This document shows positions 26,594 through 35,525 of a DNA stretch of 64,000 nucleotides, piece after piece (the stretch's first letter is position 1; every line of letters begins with the position of its first letter). Made by a program: the position numbers and the translations under genes. This DNA comes from Gramella sp. MT6 (GTDB taxonomy: Bacteria; Bacteroidota; Bacteroidia; Flavobacteriales; Flavobacteriaceae), in the NCBI RefSeq assembly GCF_019357415.1, contig NZ_CP048410.1, forward strand, positions 496,001 through 560,000. Reading direction: 5' to 3'. A model generated the notes under the pieces. The model saw only the letters and a list, made by a program, of their open reading frames with translations. It was not told the origin of the DNA and did no database searches.

Positions 26594-27718
26594 TTAAGCA
26601 AATGAATTCAGGGCTTTATGATCATTTGCTTTTTTTCGTAAAAAACCGAATAAAGCAACAATAAGAATAGCAATCAAAAGCATGGCCAGAATCAAAAGAT
26701 TATGTTTTAAATATTGACTCAAAATGATAAAACTTGTTATGACCAGAACATTTAAAATTGCCAGACTAAAACTAGCTTTAAAATGAGACAATCCCAGGTC
26801 TAGCAAAATATGATGTATATGGTTTCTATCTGCTTCAAAGGGACTTCTACCATCAAGGATCCTCAATATCATAACCCTTACGGTATCGAATAGCGGTAGG
26901 AATAAAACAGATGCCAGATAGACCAGCCTGGCGTTATTAAGGTAGGTCACTTTAGAATCGAAAGGTAAGGCAATGATCTTTAGGGTAAGGCATGCGATCA
27001 CCAGCCCAATAATTAGTGAGCCTGAATCCCCCATAAAGATTTTATTTTTTCCCCGGGAAAAATTAAACCTTAAATAGGCAAACAGGATTCCGGCCACACA
27101 GATACTTATCAAAACAAAATAAGGATTTCCCGATTGGTAAAAGGCCAAAGCAAATGCCAGAGTGATCACGATCCCGGCCATGGAAGCCAGTCCATCTATC
27201 CCATCAATAAGGTTAAAAGCATTAATAACGGCTACCACTATAAAAGCGCTTATAAAATATCCTAGCGTATCTGGTATTTCATAGAATCCTAAAAACCCAT
27301 GCAAACTGGTTAATTGTAATTCAGGTGAAAATACCAGGAAAAAAGCGGCACTTAATTGTCCAAAGAGCTTAACCCTGGCTGTAGAAATAACCAGGTCATC
27401 TTTAAGTCCAACCATAAACAACAAAGTGGCCGCAACAATAAGATGATTGCCGGTAAAAGTAGTCTTTACACTTTGGAGCATGGAGATGATCAATACCAGC
27501 ACGATAAAAAAGGCCACTCCTCCAAAATTAGGAGTTTCTAATGAATGAGAACTACGCTCATTGACCGTTTTCATCAAGTTCTTCTCTTTAGACACCCAGA
27601 GAACCTTAGGTATAAAGTACCAGGTCGCGCAAAAAGCTATACCAAAAACACAAAAAACGAAGAACAAATAATTACTGCGAAATAATCCCAGGATTACCTC
27701 ATGGTCTAGAATATTCAT
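26594..27718 (-). CDS. Undecaprenyl-phosphate sugar-1-phosphate transferase (WecA/MraY family)
   Basis: A 374-residue protein with about 10-11 membrane helices. Diagnostic motifs are NAFNLIDGIDGLASMAG (catalytic Asp), MGDSGSLIIG and DRNHIHHILLDLG (the HIHH motif typical of WecA rather than MraY). It transfers a HexNAc-1-phosphate from UDP to undecaprenyl phosphate and starts the repeat unit. Its cytoplasmic C-terminus is short and basic. It is the initiating enzyme of this locus, placed between the WbuB-like transferase and wza. Confidence 0.9.
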   Translation of the reverse strand: MNILDHEVILGLFRSNYLFFVFCVFGIAFCATWYFIPKVLWVSKEKNLMKTVNERSSHSLETPNFGGVAFFIVLVLIISMLQSVKTTFTGNHLIVAATLLFMVGLKDDLVISTARVKLFGQLSAAFFLVFSPELQLTSLHGFLGFYEIPDTLGYFISAFIVVAVINAFNLIDGIDGLASMAGIVITLAFALAFYQSGNPYFVLISICVAGILFAYLRFNFSRGKNKIFMGDSGSLIIGLVIACLTLKIIALPFDSKVTYLNNARLVYLASVLFLPLFDTVRVMILRILDGRSPFEADRNHIHHILLDLGLSHFKASFSLAILNVLVITSFIILSQYLKHNLLILAMLLIAILIVALFGFLRKKANDHKALNSFA

Positions 27719-27854
27719 TTGAAAAAGTAGATTAGGTTAATATTGAAAAAACCTACTGGTAGGGCAATAAGTTTGGTAAAGTATTTCCGAGACCTATTAT
27801 TGAAATTTGCTTCAGTAATTAAGATCTCTGAATAAAATTAGGAATTGAAAAAAA

Positions 27855-29042
27855 TTAAACGCTTTGTGAAATTTTATAGACTGCAGCTTTAACTGAAAAT
27901 CTATCTTGCAATAAAGACTCGCTAGACTTACCCATTTTAACTCTTATTCTATTGTCTTCTATTAACTTCAATGCATTGTTCATTAATTCGTGGTCATTTC
28001 CATTGACAGAAACCAACCCGGCTCTTGCCTCATTAATTACTTCAATTACATCATTTCCAGGATTAACACTTCCCAGAATGGGTAAGCCCTGAGCCATATA
28101 CCCCAGTAATTTTCCCGGAAAATTATGAGTAGAATGATCTCTATGTAAAGTGAAAAGTCCGACATCAAATTCACTTAACATTAATCTATATTCTTCCTGG
28201 TTAACAGGTTCTAGTAATGTTATATTTTTTAATGCTTTCTCCTCGATGGCCTTCTTTACAAGAGCAAACTCATTTCCGGAACCAGCAAATACCAAGTGTG
28301 CATTTTTTTCATCTTTAAGATTTTCTGCCAATCTAACCAGGTTCATCATATCCTGGGCCTCACCCATATTCCCCCCATAGAACAAAACTAACTTATCTCT
28401 TAGGTTCAATTTATTTCTATATTTCTCATCTTCGGAAACAATCGGGATTTCACTGCTCCAGTTATAAAGGACTTCTGATTTATTGGTCAATCCAAACTTT
28501 TCATTAAACCATTGTAGGTTCTTTGGTGATTGCAGTCCAATCCGATCAGCTGCTTTATAATTGATCTTTTCAAATTTTCTAAAATAGGATGCAATGGCCG
28601 ATTTTTCTTTAATTAAACCGTGATCTATAACCCACTGCGGAAAAAGATCTCTTAGAATTAAATAACTTTTTGCATTCCATTTCTTTTTCAATTTCCTAAT
28701 TAATGGCCCAAAAAATATAGAAGGAGAATAAGAAACAATTAAGTGAAATTGATTCTCCTTAAAAACAGGTTTTAAATTTTTGTAAGCATTAAATGATAAT
28801 GCAGTTTCATTAATCGCACGTTTAAATTTAGATTCATCTTTCACATTTGGCGACCGAAATCTATAAACATCTATCTCATCAATTTCATCTAACTCATACT
28901 TGGAAGATATTCTATAATCTGGAGTGGCAACTGCAACCTGATGGCCGTCTTTAAAAAAAGCTACCGCCAGCTCATGCATCATCTTAGCTCCTATTTTTGT
29001 ACTATGTGGTAGATAATCATCTACCAATAACAGTATTTTCAT
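27855..29042 (-). CDS. GT4 glycosyltransferase, WbuB-like
   Basis: A 395-residue GT-B enzyme. N-terminal MKILLLVDDYLPHSTKIGAK and LILRDLFPQWVIDHGLI are typical of the WbuB family, which transfers L-FucNAc or L-QuiNAc. The C-terminal half has VLFYGGNMGEAQDM (nucleotide-binding loop) and ALFTLHRDH-like sequence near FDVGLFTLHRDHSTHNFPGK. It overlaps the reductase gene by four bases, and its neighbours make a 2,6-dideoxy-L-hexosamine, which agrees with this acceptor-donor guess. The exact linkage cannot be predicted. Confidence 0.82.
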   Translation of the reverse strand: MKILLLVDDYLPHSTKIGAKMMHELAVAFFKDGHQVAVATPDYRISSKYELDEIDEIDVYRFRSPNVKDESKFKRAINETALSFNAYKNLKPVFKENQFHLIVSYSPSIFFGPLIRKLKKKWNAKSYLILRDLFPQWVIDHGLIKEKSAIASYFRKFEKINYKAADRIGLQSPKNLQWFNEKFGLTNKSEVLYNWSSEIPIVSEDEKYRNKLNLRDKLVLFYGGNMGEAQDMMNLVRLAENLKDEKNAHLVFAGSGNEFALVKKAIEEKALKNITLLEPVNQEEYRLMLSEFDVGLFTLHRDHSTHNFPGKLLGYMAQGLPILGSVNPGNDVIEVINEARAGLVSVNGNDHELMNNALKLIEDNRIRVKMGKSSESLLQDRFSVKAAVYKISQSV

Positions 29043-29908
29043 ACCAGCTCTAAACTATAATTTTTATAAAGCTCGGGATACGACTTCATAAAGGTTAGCA
29101 TATCTTTTACCATCATGGTATAAGAGGGTATGGCTGTCTTTAATTCTTTCCGGGTATCAAGGAATGATTTATCTACACTTTTGCCTTCTACCGCATTAAT
29201 ACTAATTTCCTTGCCTGTTTCCGCTTTAAAAATTTTCAGCAAATCATATTTATTAATCGGAATACCATTGGTCACGTGATATAAACCCTTAAGGTTTTGT
29301 TCGATTGCAGTTGCAATTACTTTTGCTAATTCCGTAGTGGTAACTCCACTCCAAATCGCTTTGGTAAATCCATTGGTTTCTCCTTGTTGGTTCATAAACC
29401 AATGAAACAAACCTTCACCATTCTGTTTTAACTCAGGTCCAATAATGGAGGTTCTTAAGGTTAGATGTTCCGAATTCTCAACTTCTCCGAGAGCTTTGGT
29501 TTTTGCATAAACATCCTTTCCATCCTTTTCATCAATTTCTGTATAAGCACCTGTTTCTCCTGAGAAAACACAATCCGTTGAAATATGTATAAGTTTTGCG
29601 CCGGTTTCATCACATTTTTTTGCAAGAAAATGAGGTAAATATGAGTTTAGATAAATTGCGTTCGCTGGATTATCATTTGCACCCTTTATAAGCACTCCCA
29701 CACAATTTATGATAAAATCAGGGTCTACTTTTTTTATAAGGCTATCAAGTTCTTGTTGGTTATGAAGATCTAAAATTACACTTTGAGGTGTCAATTTGTT
29801 GCGAAAACTAACATCGGTAATTTCATATTTATCATCTTCTTGTAAACGGTAATATACCTGGTGACCCAACATACCCGTAGAGCCTAAAATCATTATCTTT
29901 TTTCTCAT
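29039..29908 (-). CDS. NDP-sugar 4-ketoreductase, RmlD family
   Basis: A 289-residue SDR-type enzyme with GSTGMLGHQVYYRL (Rossmann motif), HISTDCVFSGETGAYTE and YAKTKALGE (YxxxK catalytic pair). It reduces the 4-keto intermediate made by the neighbouring dehydratase. At 289 residues it matches the RmlD-like WbvR/QnlA type of the UDP-L-rhamnosamine/L-QuiNAc route rather than the larger WbjC/CapF enzyme (about 370 residues with a cupin domain) of the L-FucNAc route. Adjacent to the UDP-HexNAc 2-epimerase (4 bases) and overlapping the GT4 gene. Confidence 0.85.
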   Translation of the reverse strand: MRKKIMILGSTGMLGHQVYYRLQEDDKYEITDVSFRNKLTPQSVILDLHNQQELDSLIKKVDPDFIINCVGVLIKGANDNPANAIYLNSYLPHFLAKKCDETGAKLIHISTDCVFSGETGAYTEIDEKDGKDVYAKTKALGEVENSEHLTLRTSIIGPELKQNGEGLFHWFMNQQGETNGFTKAIWSGVTTTELAKVIATAIEQNLKGLYHVTNGIPINKYDLLKIFKAETGKEISINAVEGKSVDKSFLDTRKELKTAIPSYTMMVKDMLTFMKSYPELYKNYSLELV

Positions 29909-29912
29909 AAAA

Positions 29913-31037
29913 TTATTTTTTCCAGACTGTGCGGTTAATATAATCGGTATAAGAAAGAATAATCCTTAACACCTTTTTTGAAACATTATCTATTTCATAA
30001 TCCTTAACCATCCTGATCGCCATATTGTTTTCCTGAAATTGTTCAGTAACCACTTTAATGCTTTCAATCACTCTGTCCCTTTTTAAACCACTCATAATTA
30101 AGGTTCCTTCATCCATTCCTTCAGGGCGTTCGTGGGCCTGTCTAATAGTAATGGCCCGAAGGTTCATTATAGAAGCTTCTTCGGTTATGGTTCCACTATC
30201 AGAAATTACACAAAAAGCATTTTTTTGAAGTTGAATATAATCGTGAAAACCAAAAGGTTTTGAGAATACCAATTTGGGGTTTTTAGAAACAAAGCCAATC
30301 TCTTCCAACTTTTTACGGGTTCTCGGGTGGGTAGAGATAATTACCTTTTTATCAAATTCCGTACTTATTGCATCCAGGGATTCCATTAGGTCCTGAAAAT
30401 TCTCTTCTGAATCGACATTCTCTTCCCTGTGAATACTTACTATAAAATATCCCTGCTTTGCAAGATTTTCCTTCTGTAAAATCTTAGAAGATTCTATTGA
30501 TGGCATCTGTTTATTAAGAACCTCCCGCATAGGTGATCCGGTTTTAATTACGGTTTCTGGAGGTAAACCTTCTGCAACTAAATATTTCCTTGCATGTTCA
30601 GAAAGGGGCATATTTATATCGCTTAAATGATCAACGATCTTACGATTAATTTCCTCGGGTACACGTTGATCAAAACATCGGTTTCCCGCTTCCATATGAA
30701 AAATTGGAATCTTCTTTCTTTTAGCTGAGATAACCGAAAGACAACTATTAGTATCTCCATAAAGCAATACGGCATCTGGCATTTCCTGCTCGAATAAGGC
30801 ATCAGACTTTGTAATTACATTTCCAATGGTCTCTGCCGCATTTTGACCTGCAGCTTCCAAAAAGAAGTCAGGTTTTCTAAGTCCTAGATCCTTAAAGAAT
30901 ACTTCATTAAGCTCATAGTCATAATTTTGACCGGAATGCACCAGAATGTGATTGGTGAATTTATCCAGTTCTTTTATAACTTCGCTAAGCTTTATAATTT
31001 CGGGCCTTGTCCCTACAACGGTCATTACTTTTATCAT
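29913..31037 (-). CDS. UDP-HexNAc 2-epimerase (WecB family)
   Basis: A 374-residue non-hydrolysing 2-epimerase with the family motifs VGTRPEIIKLSEV, LLYGDTNSCLS, FHMEAGNRCFDQRVPEEINR and ISDSGTITEEASIM. In this three-gene set the substrate is probably the 6-deoxy-L-hexosamine made by the dehydratase and reductase, as for WbvD/FnlC, rather than UDP-GlcNAc to UDP-ManNAc. This reading comes from context. It overlaps the dehydratase gene by four bases (ATGA). Confidence 0.88.
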   Translation of the reverse strand: MIKVMTVVGTRPEIIKLSEVIKELDKFTNHILVHSGQNYDYELNEVFFKDLGLRKPDFFLEAAGQNAAETIGNVITKSDALFEQEMPDAVLLYGDTNSCLSVISAKRKKIPIFHMEAGNRCFDQRVPEEINRKIVDHLSDINMPLSEHARKYLVAEGLPPETVIKTGSPMREVLNKQMPSIESSKILQKENLAKQGYFIVSIHREENVDSEENFQDLMESLDAISTEFDKKVIISTHPRTRKKLEEIGFVSKNPKLVFSKPFGFHDYIQLQKNAFCVISDSGTITEEASIMNLRAITIRQAHERPEGMDEGTLIMSGLKRDRVIESIKVVTEQFQENNMAIRMVKDYEIDNVSKKVLRIILSYTDYINRTVWKK

Positions 31038-32050
31038 ACCTCTACAGAAAGTTCATTTTTAATATAAGAAAGCTCCAATAAAGCTTCCTTAATTTGTGGA
31101 ATATTCAGTCTTGTTGTATTATGAGAATTATAATCTTCGAAACTAGATATCGACCCTTCTCCTTCTTCAAAATATTTCGCATAATTTAGGTCACGATTAT
31201 CAGCAGGAATACGAAAATAGCCCGGAAGGTCTTCGGCTTTAAGCATTTCTTCCCTGGTGCATAAAGTTTCATATAACTTTTCTCCATGGCGAGTACCAAT
31301 AATCTTTATTTCGCTTTCAGAATCGAACAATTCCTTCATAGCTTGCGCCAGATCCCCAATTGTGCTGGCCGGTGCTTTATGTACAAATAAATCACCCTGA
31401 CTTCCATTTTTAAAAGCATAAATCACCAACTCTACCGCTTCTTCCAAAGACATTAAAAAACGAGACATATTTGGGTCGGTTACTGTTAGTGGTTTTCCTT
31501 CTTTTAACAGGTTTGCAAACAAAGGAATTACCGAACCCCTGGATGCCATCACATTTCCGTAACGGGTAAGGCAAATGGTAGTATCTTCTTCCGGGATATT
31601 TCTGGATGCTGCCACAACCGTTTTTTCCATTAATGCTTTAGACATTCCCATGGCATTAATAGGGTAAGCAGCCTTATCAGTGCTTAAACAAATAACTTTT
31701 TTCACTTTATTTGCTATTGCAGCTTCCACGACATTAGAAGATCCAATTACGTTAGTTTTAGTGGCTTCCATAGGAAAAAACTCACAGGAAGGCACTTGCT
31801 TTAAGGCGGCAGCGTGAAATACATAATCCACACCTCGCATCGCACGATCTACACTTTCATAATTACGCACATCACCTATATAAAATTTGATCTTATCATT
31901 TTTATAAAGGTTTCGCATGTCATCCTGTTTTTTTTCATCTCTTGAAAAAATACGGATTTCGGCAATTTCTGAATCTAAAAACCTATCCAGTACGGCGTTC
32001 CCAAAAGAACCGGTTCCACCGGTAATTAGTAAAGTTTTATTTTCGAACAT
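31034..32050 (-). CDS. UDP-GlcNAc 4,6-dehydratase / 5-epimerase (FlaA1/CapE/WbjB family)
   Basis: A 338-residue SDR enzyme starting with ITGGTGSFGNAVLDRFL. The catalytic tyrosine position is replaced by methionine in INAMGMSKALMEK, as in the CapE/WbjB/FnlA 5-inverting dehydratases. The expected product is UDP-2-acetamido-2,6-dideoxy-beta-L-arabino-hexos-4-ulose. It is the first of the three precursor enzymes in transcription order and leaves only a four-base gap to the GT4 gene upstream. Confidence 0.9.
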   Translation of the reverse strand: MFENKTLLITGGTGSFGNAVLDRFLDSEIAEIRIFSRDEKKQDDMRNLYKNDKIKFYIGDVRNYESVDRAMRGVDYVFHAAALKQVPSCEFFPMEATKTNVIGSSNVVEAAIANKVKKVICLSTDKAAYPINAMGMSKALMEKTVVAASRNIPEEDTTICLTRYGNVMASRGSVIPLFANLLKEGKPLTVTDPNMSRFLMSLEEAVELVIYAFKNGSQGDLFVHKAPASTIGDLAQAMKELFDSESEIKIIGTRHGEKLYETLCTREEMLKAEDLPGYFRIPADNRDLNYAKYFEEGEGSISSFEDYNSHNTTRLNIPQIKEALLELSYIKNELSVEV

Positions 32051-32054
32051 AATT

Positions 32055-33218
32055 TTATTTAAATGAGAATAAATTTTTATTAGCTTCTATTTCCCCTGAA
32101 TTTTCTAATCTCTTTATTAGCCTTTTTTGAATTTGTACACGTTTAAATCCATTAGCTTCTGGTTCAAATTGATTAATTATTGTAACAAAATCATGCGGTT
32201 TTTCCAGATCACAATCCCAACCAAGACCTTCAAATTCTAAATTTTTCCAGGGAGTTTTATTACTGATGAGAACAGGTGTTCCTGCTGATAAAGATTCCGC
32301 AATAACATGTCCATAGTTTTCACCCCGCGAAGGAAGAATAAATAAGTCATATTTTAAGAATGTCCTTGGCACCACTTGTGGATTAATACTGCCTTTATAA
32401 GAAACAACAATATTAGCAGGGTGTCTAGAAATTATTTTCCGACATTCATCCCAATATTCTGAATCTTCAATTGGTCCATAAATGTCTAATACTAATTTTC
32501 TTTTGACATTGGACAAAATTTTTAAAGCATAATCCAGGTTTTTCATCGGTGAAATTCTGGATAAAAAAATCAGTTTTAATGTCTCATCTAAGTAAAAGCC
32601 TTTTTTCTTTGAACTTGAAAGTTTGGGAGTAATTTTGGATGGTAAATCGAGTGCTATTTTTATTTCGCTCTTTCCGAATGAGGAGATTCTTCTAATATCA
32701 CTTTCCTCAAATACACTAGAAGCCTGAAAAGTTATATTTTTATAGACTCCTAAAATATTTGCGATAAAAATCCATGCACGCTTTTTTGCCGTTCGCAGTT
32801 TAAGAGCTTCTGGGGAAAACTCTCCGCGTGGAGCCAAAATAAGTTTTTTATTGGGAAATAGTTTGAATTTTCTTCCTAATAGAGGTTTAATTGTAAAGAC
32901 AGGATCAAAAAAACTATTTAAATACAGAATATCATGAGAAGTCTTTTTAATAATATTATTTATATATTTAAAAGTGAGATTTTGTGGGCTTAGGTAAAAG
33001 ATCTCGCTTTGACCTCTTTTCACCCATTTATCTGTCTTAACACCATTGTAACTATTAATATCTCCTAAGTCCCGATCCCTGCAAATTATTTTAAAATTAT
33101 AATCTTCACTTAGATGTTCTACTAAGTGTAATATGGTTCTAAGCGGGCCTCCAGCCTTAAAACCGGGAATATAATACCCGACAAGTATAAGTATTGTTGG
33201 CTTATTCCGGTCTTGCAT
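32055..33218 (-). CDS. GT4 glycosyltransferase
   Basis: A 387-residue GT-B glycosyltransferase. N-terminus: ILVGYYIPGFKAGGPLRTI, a glycine-rich acceptor loop with GGP. C-terminus: FLSRISPMKNLDYALKIL, DIYGPIEDSEYW and PSRGENYGHVIAESLSAGTP with the EX7E signature (E..E in ENYGHVIAE). It is cytosolic and probably adds one sugar to the lipid-linked repeat. It overlaps the wzy start by 17 bases. Donor and linkage are not predictable. Confidence 0.88.
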   Translation of the reverse strand: MQDRNKPTILILVGYYIPGFKAGGPLRTILHLVEHLSEDYNFKIICRDRDLGDINSYNGVKTDKWVKRGQSEIFYLSPQNLTFKYINNIIKKTSHDILYLNSFFDPVFTIKPLLGRKFKLFPNKKLILAPRGEFSPEALKLRTAKKRAWIFIANILGVYKNITFQASSVFEESDIRRISSFGKSEIKIALDLPSKITPKLSSSKKKGFYLDETLKLIFLSRISPMKNLDYALKILSNVKRKLVLDIYGPIEDSEYWDECRKIISRHPANIVVSYKGSINPQVVPRTFLKYDLFILPSRGENYGHVIAESLSAGTPVLISNKTPWKNLEFEGLGWDCDLEKPHDFVTIINQFEPEANGFKRVQIQKRLIKRLENSGEIEANKNLFSFK

Positions 33219-34416
33219 AATTGGGCATAATTTTTCTATTGCAAATCAGGAAAAGAGCTACGAAGAATAAAAAGACACCAGGAGAAAAATACCCATACCC
33301 TCTTAAAAATAGTTCTAAAAAAAAAGTAATAATTATGGAGTGAGCAAAAATATCAATAGTTAAATTCGAGGAATAGTCCCTCCTTTTCATAAACCGAAAT
33401 AAAGTGACACTAGACCTTATCATTAAGTGGAGATAATAGAGTATAAATCCAACACCTATCAATCCAAATTCTCCTACTATTTTCGCCGCTAGAAATCCAG
33501 CATCTTCCCTGTTCTTGTACTCGCCTAAAATTTGATAAATCATTTTACCATATTTTCCAGGTTCCAGGGTCCCCATATTTTGGAAACCTAGTCCTAAACC
33601 ATTTGTTTCTATAAGAGCTAGGTAAGCATCTTCCCATCCTTGCAGATACACCAGAGTTGTAATATTGGATGCCTCCTCGGAAAAATTCAGCCGATCTTCA
33701 AAATAAGATAAAGCTCCTAGTTGGGTCAACAACAAATACCCAATGGTGCTAATTATTATCCCAAAAAAAAGAAATTTTCCCGGCTTTCGCACATAGTAAA
33801 ATATCATCATCATAATTCCCAAAAAGAGCATTATGGCACTAGGGTAGAAAAGAGCTTGTACAACGATGATTAATATGAGTATTATTTTTCCATAGGACTT
33901 AAGAAAAAATCCATTAAAAAAAAGGATAGCTGAAGTAGAAATAACAAAATGACTTGGTTCCGAAAAAGGAAAGACGGCTTTAGGAAATTTTTGGTAGCCA
34001 AGAAATTGGAACTTATGTAGTAACGATAAACTACCCAGCATTACAATTAATAAACTTAATTTTCTTAGATGATAAAGAATTTTTTCAGGCTCCAGCTGTC
34101 TCAAGAAAAATTCTAAGGCTGCTGCTGAGATGGCTAAAAGGAAAAGAAAAACTAGAGAACCAATTTCCTTTAGAGATGGATTGTTATAAATAAGGAAGAT
34201 TAATTGCAAAAATAATGTTCCCAATAAAAAAAGAAAAAAAGGTCTATTTAAGGCAAACCTGGAAATTCTAAATTTTAGAGTCCATAATGCTATTAAGCTT
34301 ACTCCGAAAACACCATAGGCCATTGAAGGCGCATTAGCGGTCACATAAATAAAAGAAGGCAAAAAAATAAAAAGGCTCATCAATAAAACGCCTTTTGTTT
34401 CTTTTCTTAACCGCAT
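33202..34416 (-). CDS. O-antigen/capsule polymerase-like membrane protein (candidate Wzy)
   Basis: A 404-residue protein with about 11-12 hydrophobic helices and one larger periplasmic loop (about 220-300, containing EDAYLALIETNGLGLGFQNM). That topology is typical of Wzy polymerases. Sequence similarity in this class is low, so the call rests on topology and on its place between glycosyltransferase genes of a locus that also has Wzx, Wza and Wzc. Confidence 0.78.
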   Translation of the reverse strand: MRLRKETKGVLLMSLFIFLPSFIYVTANAPSMAYGVFGVSLIALWTLKFRISRFALNRPFFLFLLGTLFLQLIFLIYNNPSLKEIGSLVFLFLLAISAAALEFFLRQLEPEKILYHLRKLSLLIVMLGSLSLLHKFQFLGYQKFPKAVFPFSEPSHFVISTSAILFFNGFFLKSYGKIILILIIVVQALFYPSAIMLFLGIMMMIFYYVRKPGKFLFFGIIISTIGYLLLTQLGALSYFEDRLNFSEEASNITTLVYLQGWEDAYLALIETNGLGLGFQNMGTLEPGKYGKMIYQILGEYKNREDAGFLAAKIVGEFGLIGVGFILYYLHLMIRSSVTLFRFMKRRDYSSNLTIDIFAHSIIITFFLELFLRGYGYFSPGVFLFFVALFLICNRKIMPNYARPE

Positions 34417-34417
34417 A

Positions 34418-35524
34418 CTAAGACTTCAATGATTGAAAAAGAAAATCTAAAGATGAATTCCTCATTTCATTTAAATTTCTCTGTGGTTGTTTATAGTCAA
34501 CTGAAACATTTAAATTTTTAAAATCTTCTTCCTGCTCAATAATTCTTTCCTCTAATCCTAAAGCACCTAATAAACTCCTCATACGATTGACATTTTTTCC
34601 AGGTGAAACAGCGACAAAAGGTTTTTCAAAATTTACCGAGAAACAAACACCGTGGAAAGAATCTGTTATAACAAATTCTGCACCCTGGAATAAATTAATA
34701 AATTCCAAAGGACCAGCATCTCTGTATTGTTTATTTACTTTTGCCCCGGCACTTAAACCTTGTTCAATCGATATCACCTTGTAGCCAAGTTTTTCAGAAA
34801 AATATTTTACTGCTTTTTTTATTAGTGGAACCTTAGGTACTGTGTATAGAAGGATATACTTGCTTTTTGGAGCGTCAAAAGTTTTACCATCAATCAGTTT
34901 TAAATATTCCGTTTTAGGAAGTAAAAGGGAAGGATCCAAAACGTGATGAACTTCCCGATCAAGTTCTTCTTTTAATTGTTTTTGTCTTTCCTTTTCTCTT
35001 ACCGATAAAGCAGCAAAATCTTGGAGAAGATGTTTAACTTGATTCATTTCTTCACCCGAAAAAGTATAAGCTCCCATGCTTGAGGCATAAGATATTTTTT
35101 TTCTTCCTTTCGGCACAAAATTTAAGAAGTATGCGGAATCAAGAATGTTATTATCACTGATACAGGCAGGATTCCAAATTTGGTCACTTCCTGCAACAAA
35201 GATTTCGTAATTATCCCAATTAAAATTTTCGAGATCATTTTTACTCAGTGGTACTGTCAATTGAAGGTTATCTGCTATAAACCTTTTGAATTTTTTCAGA
35301 ACCCTATAGCGCGGGAATAATCTAAAGACATCCTTACCAGTTCCTAGTACGCCGTGAACTGTTGGTTTGAAGCGAATTATATCAAAGCTTCTGGAGATAT
35401 GCTTGTTTTCATAATTTATTATTTCTATTTCACTTTTTTCTGAAATTATATTTTGTAGGGCATAGGCTTGAAAAATAGCCCCATAATTATTTGCGTTCTG
35501 TACTGTTATTAAAGCAACTTTCAT
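34418..35524 (-). CDS. Polysaccharide pyruvyl transferase family protein
   Basis: A 368-residue cytosolic protein with MKVALITVQNANNYGAIFQA at the start and DSFHGVCFSVNFEKPFVAVS near the end, the two hallmark segments of the PS_pyruv_trans family (the CsaB/WcaK type). It would add a ketal-linked pyruvate to a sugar from phosphoenolpyruvate, giving an acidic polysaccharide. A longer frame begins 36 bases upstream, but it overlaps the nitroreductase-like gene; the inner ATG leaves a one-base gap and starts right at the Rossmann strand, so I prefer it. Confidence 0.85.
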   Translation of the reverse strand: MKVALITVQNANNYGAIFQAYALQNIISEKSEIEIINYENKHISRSFDIIRFKPTVHGVLGTGKDVFRLFPRYRVLKKFKRFIADNLQLTVPLSKNDLENFNWDNYEIFVAGSDQIWNPACISDNNILDSAYFLNFVPKGRKKISYASSMGAYTFSGEEMNQVKHLLQDFAALSVREKERQKQLKEELDREVHHVLDPSLLLPKTEYLKLIDGKTFDAPKSKYILLYTVPKVPLIKKAVKYFSEKLGYKVISIEQGLSAGAKVNKQYRDAGPLEFINLFQGAEFVITDSFHGVCFSVNFEKPFVAVSPGKNVNRMRSLLGALGLEERIIEQEEDFKNLNVSVDYKQPQRNLNEMRNSSLDFLFQSLKS

Positions 35525-35525
35525 A

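Noticed and set aside
27719..27854. Promoter between the WbuB-like and WecA-like genes
   Set aside because: Only a weak TACTTTAC match is present in the 136-base gap. The gap may simply be a remnant of recombination.
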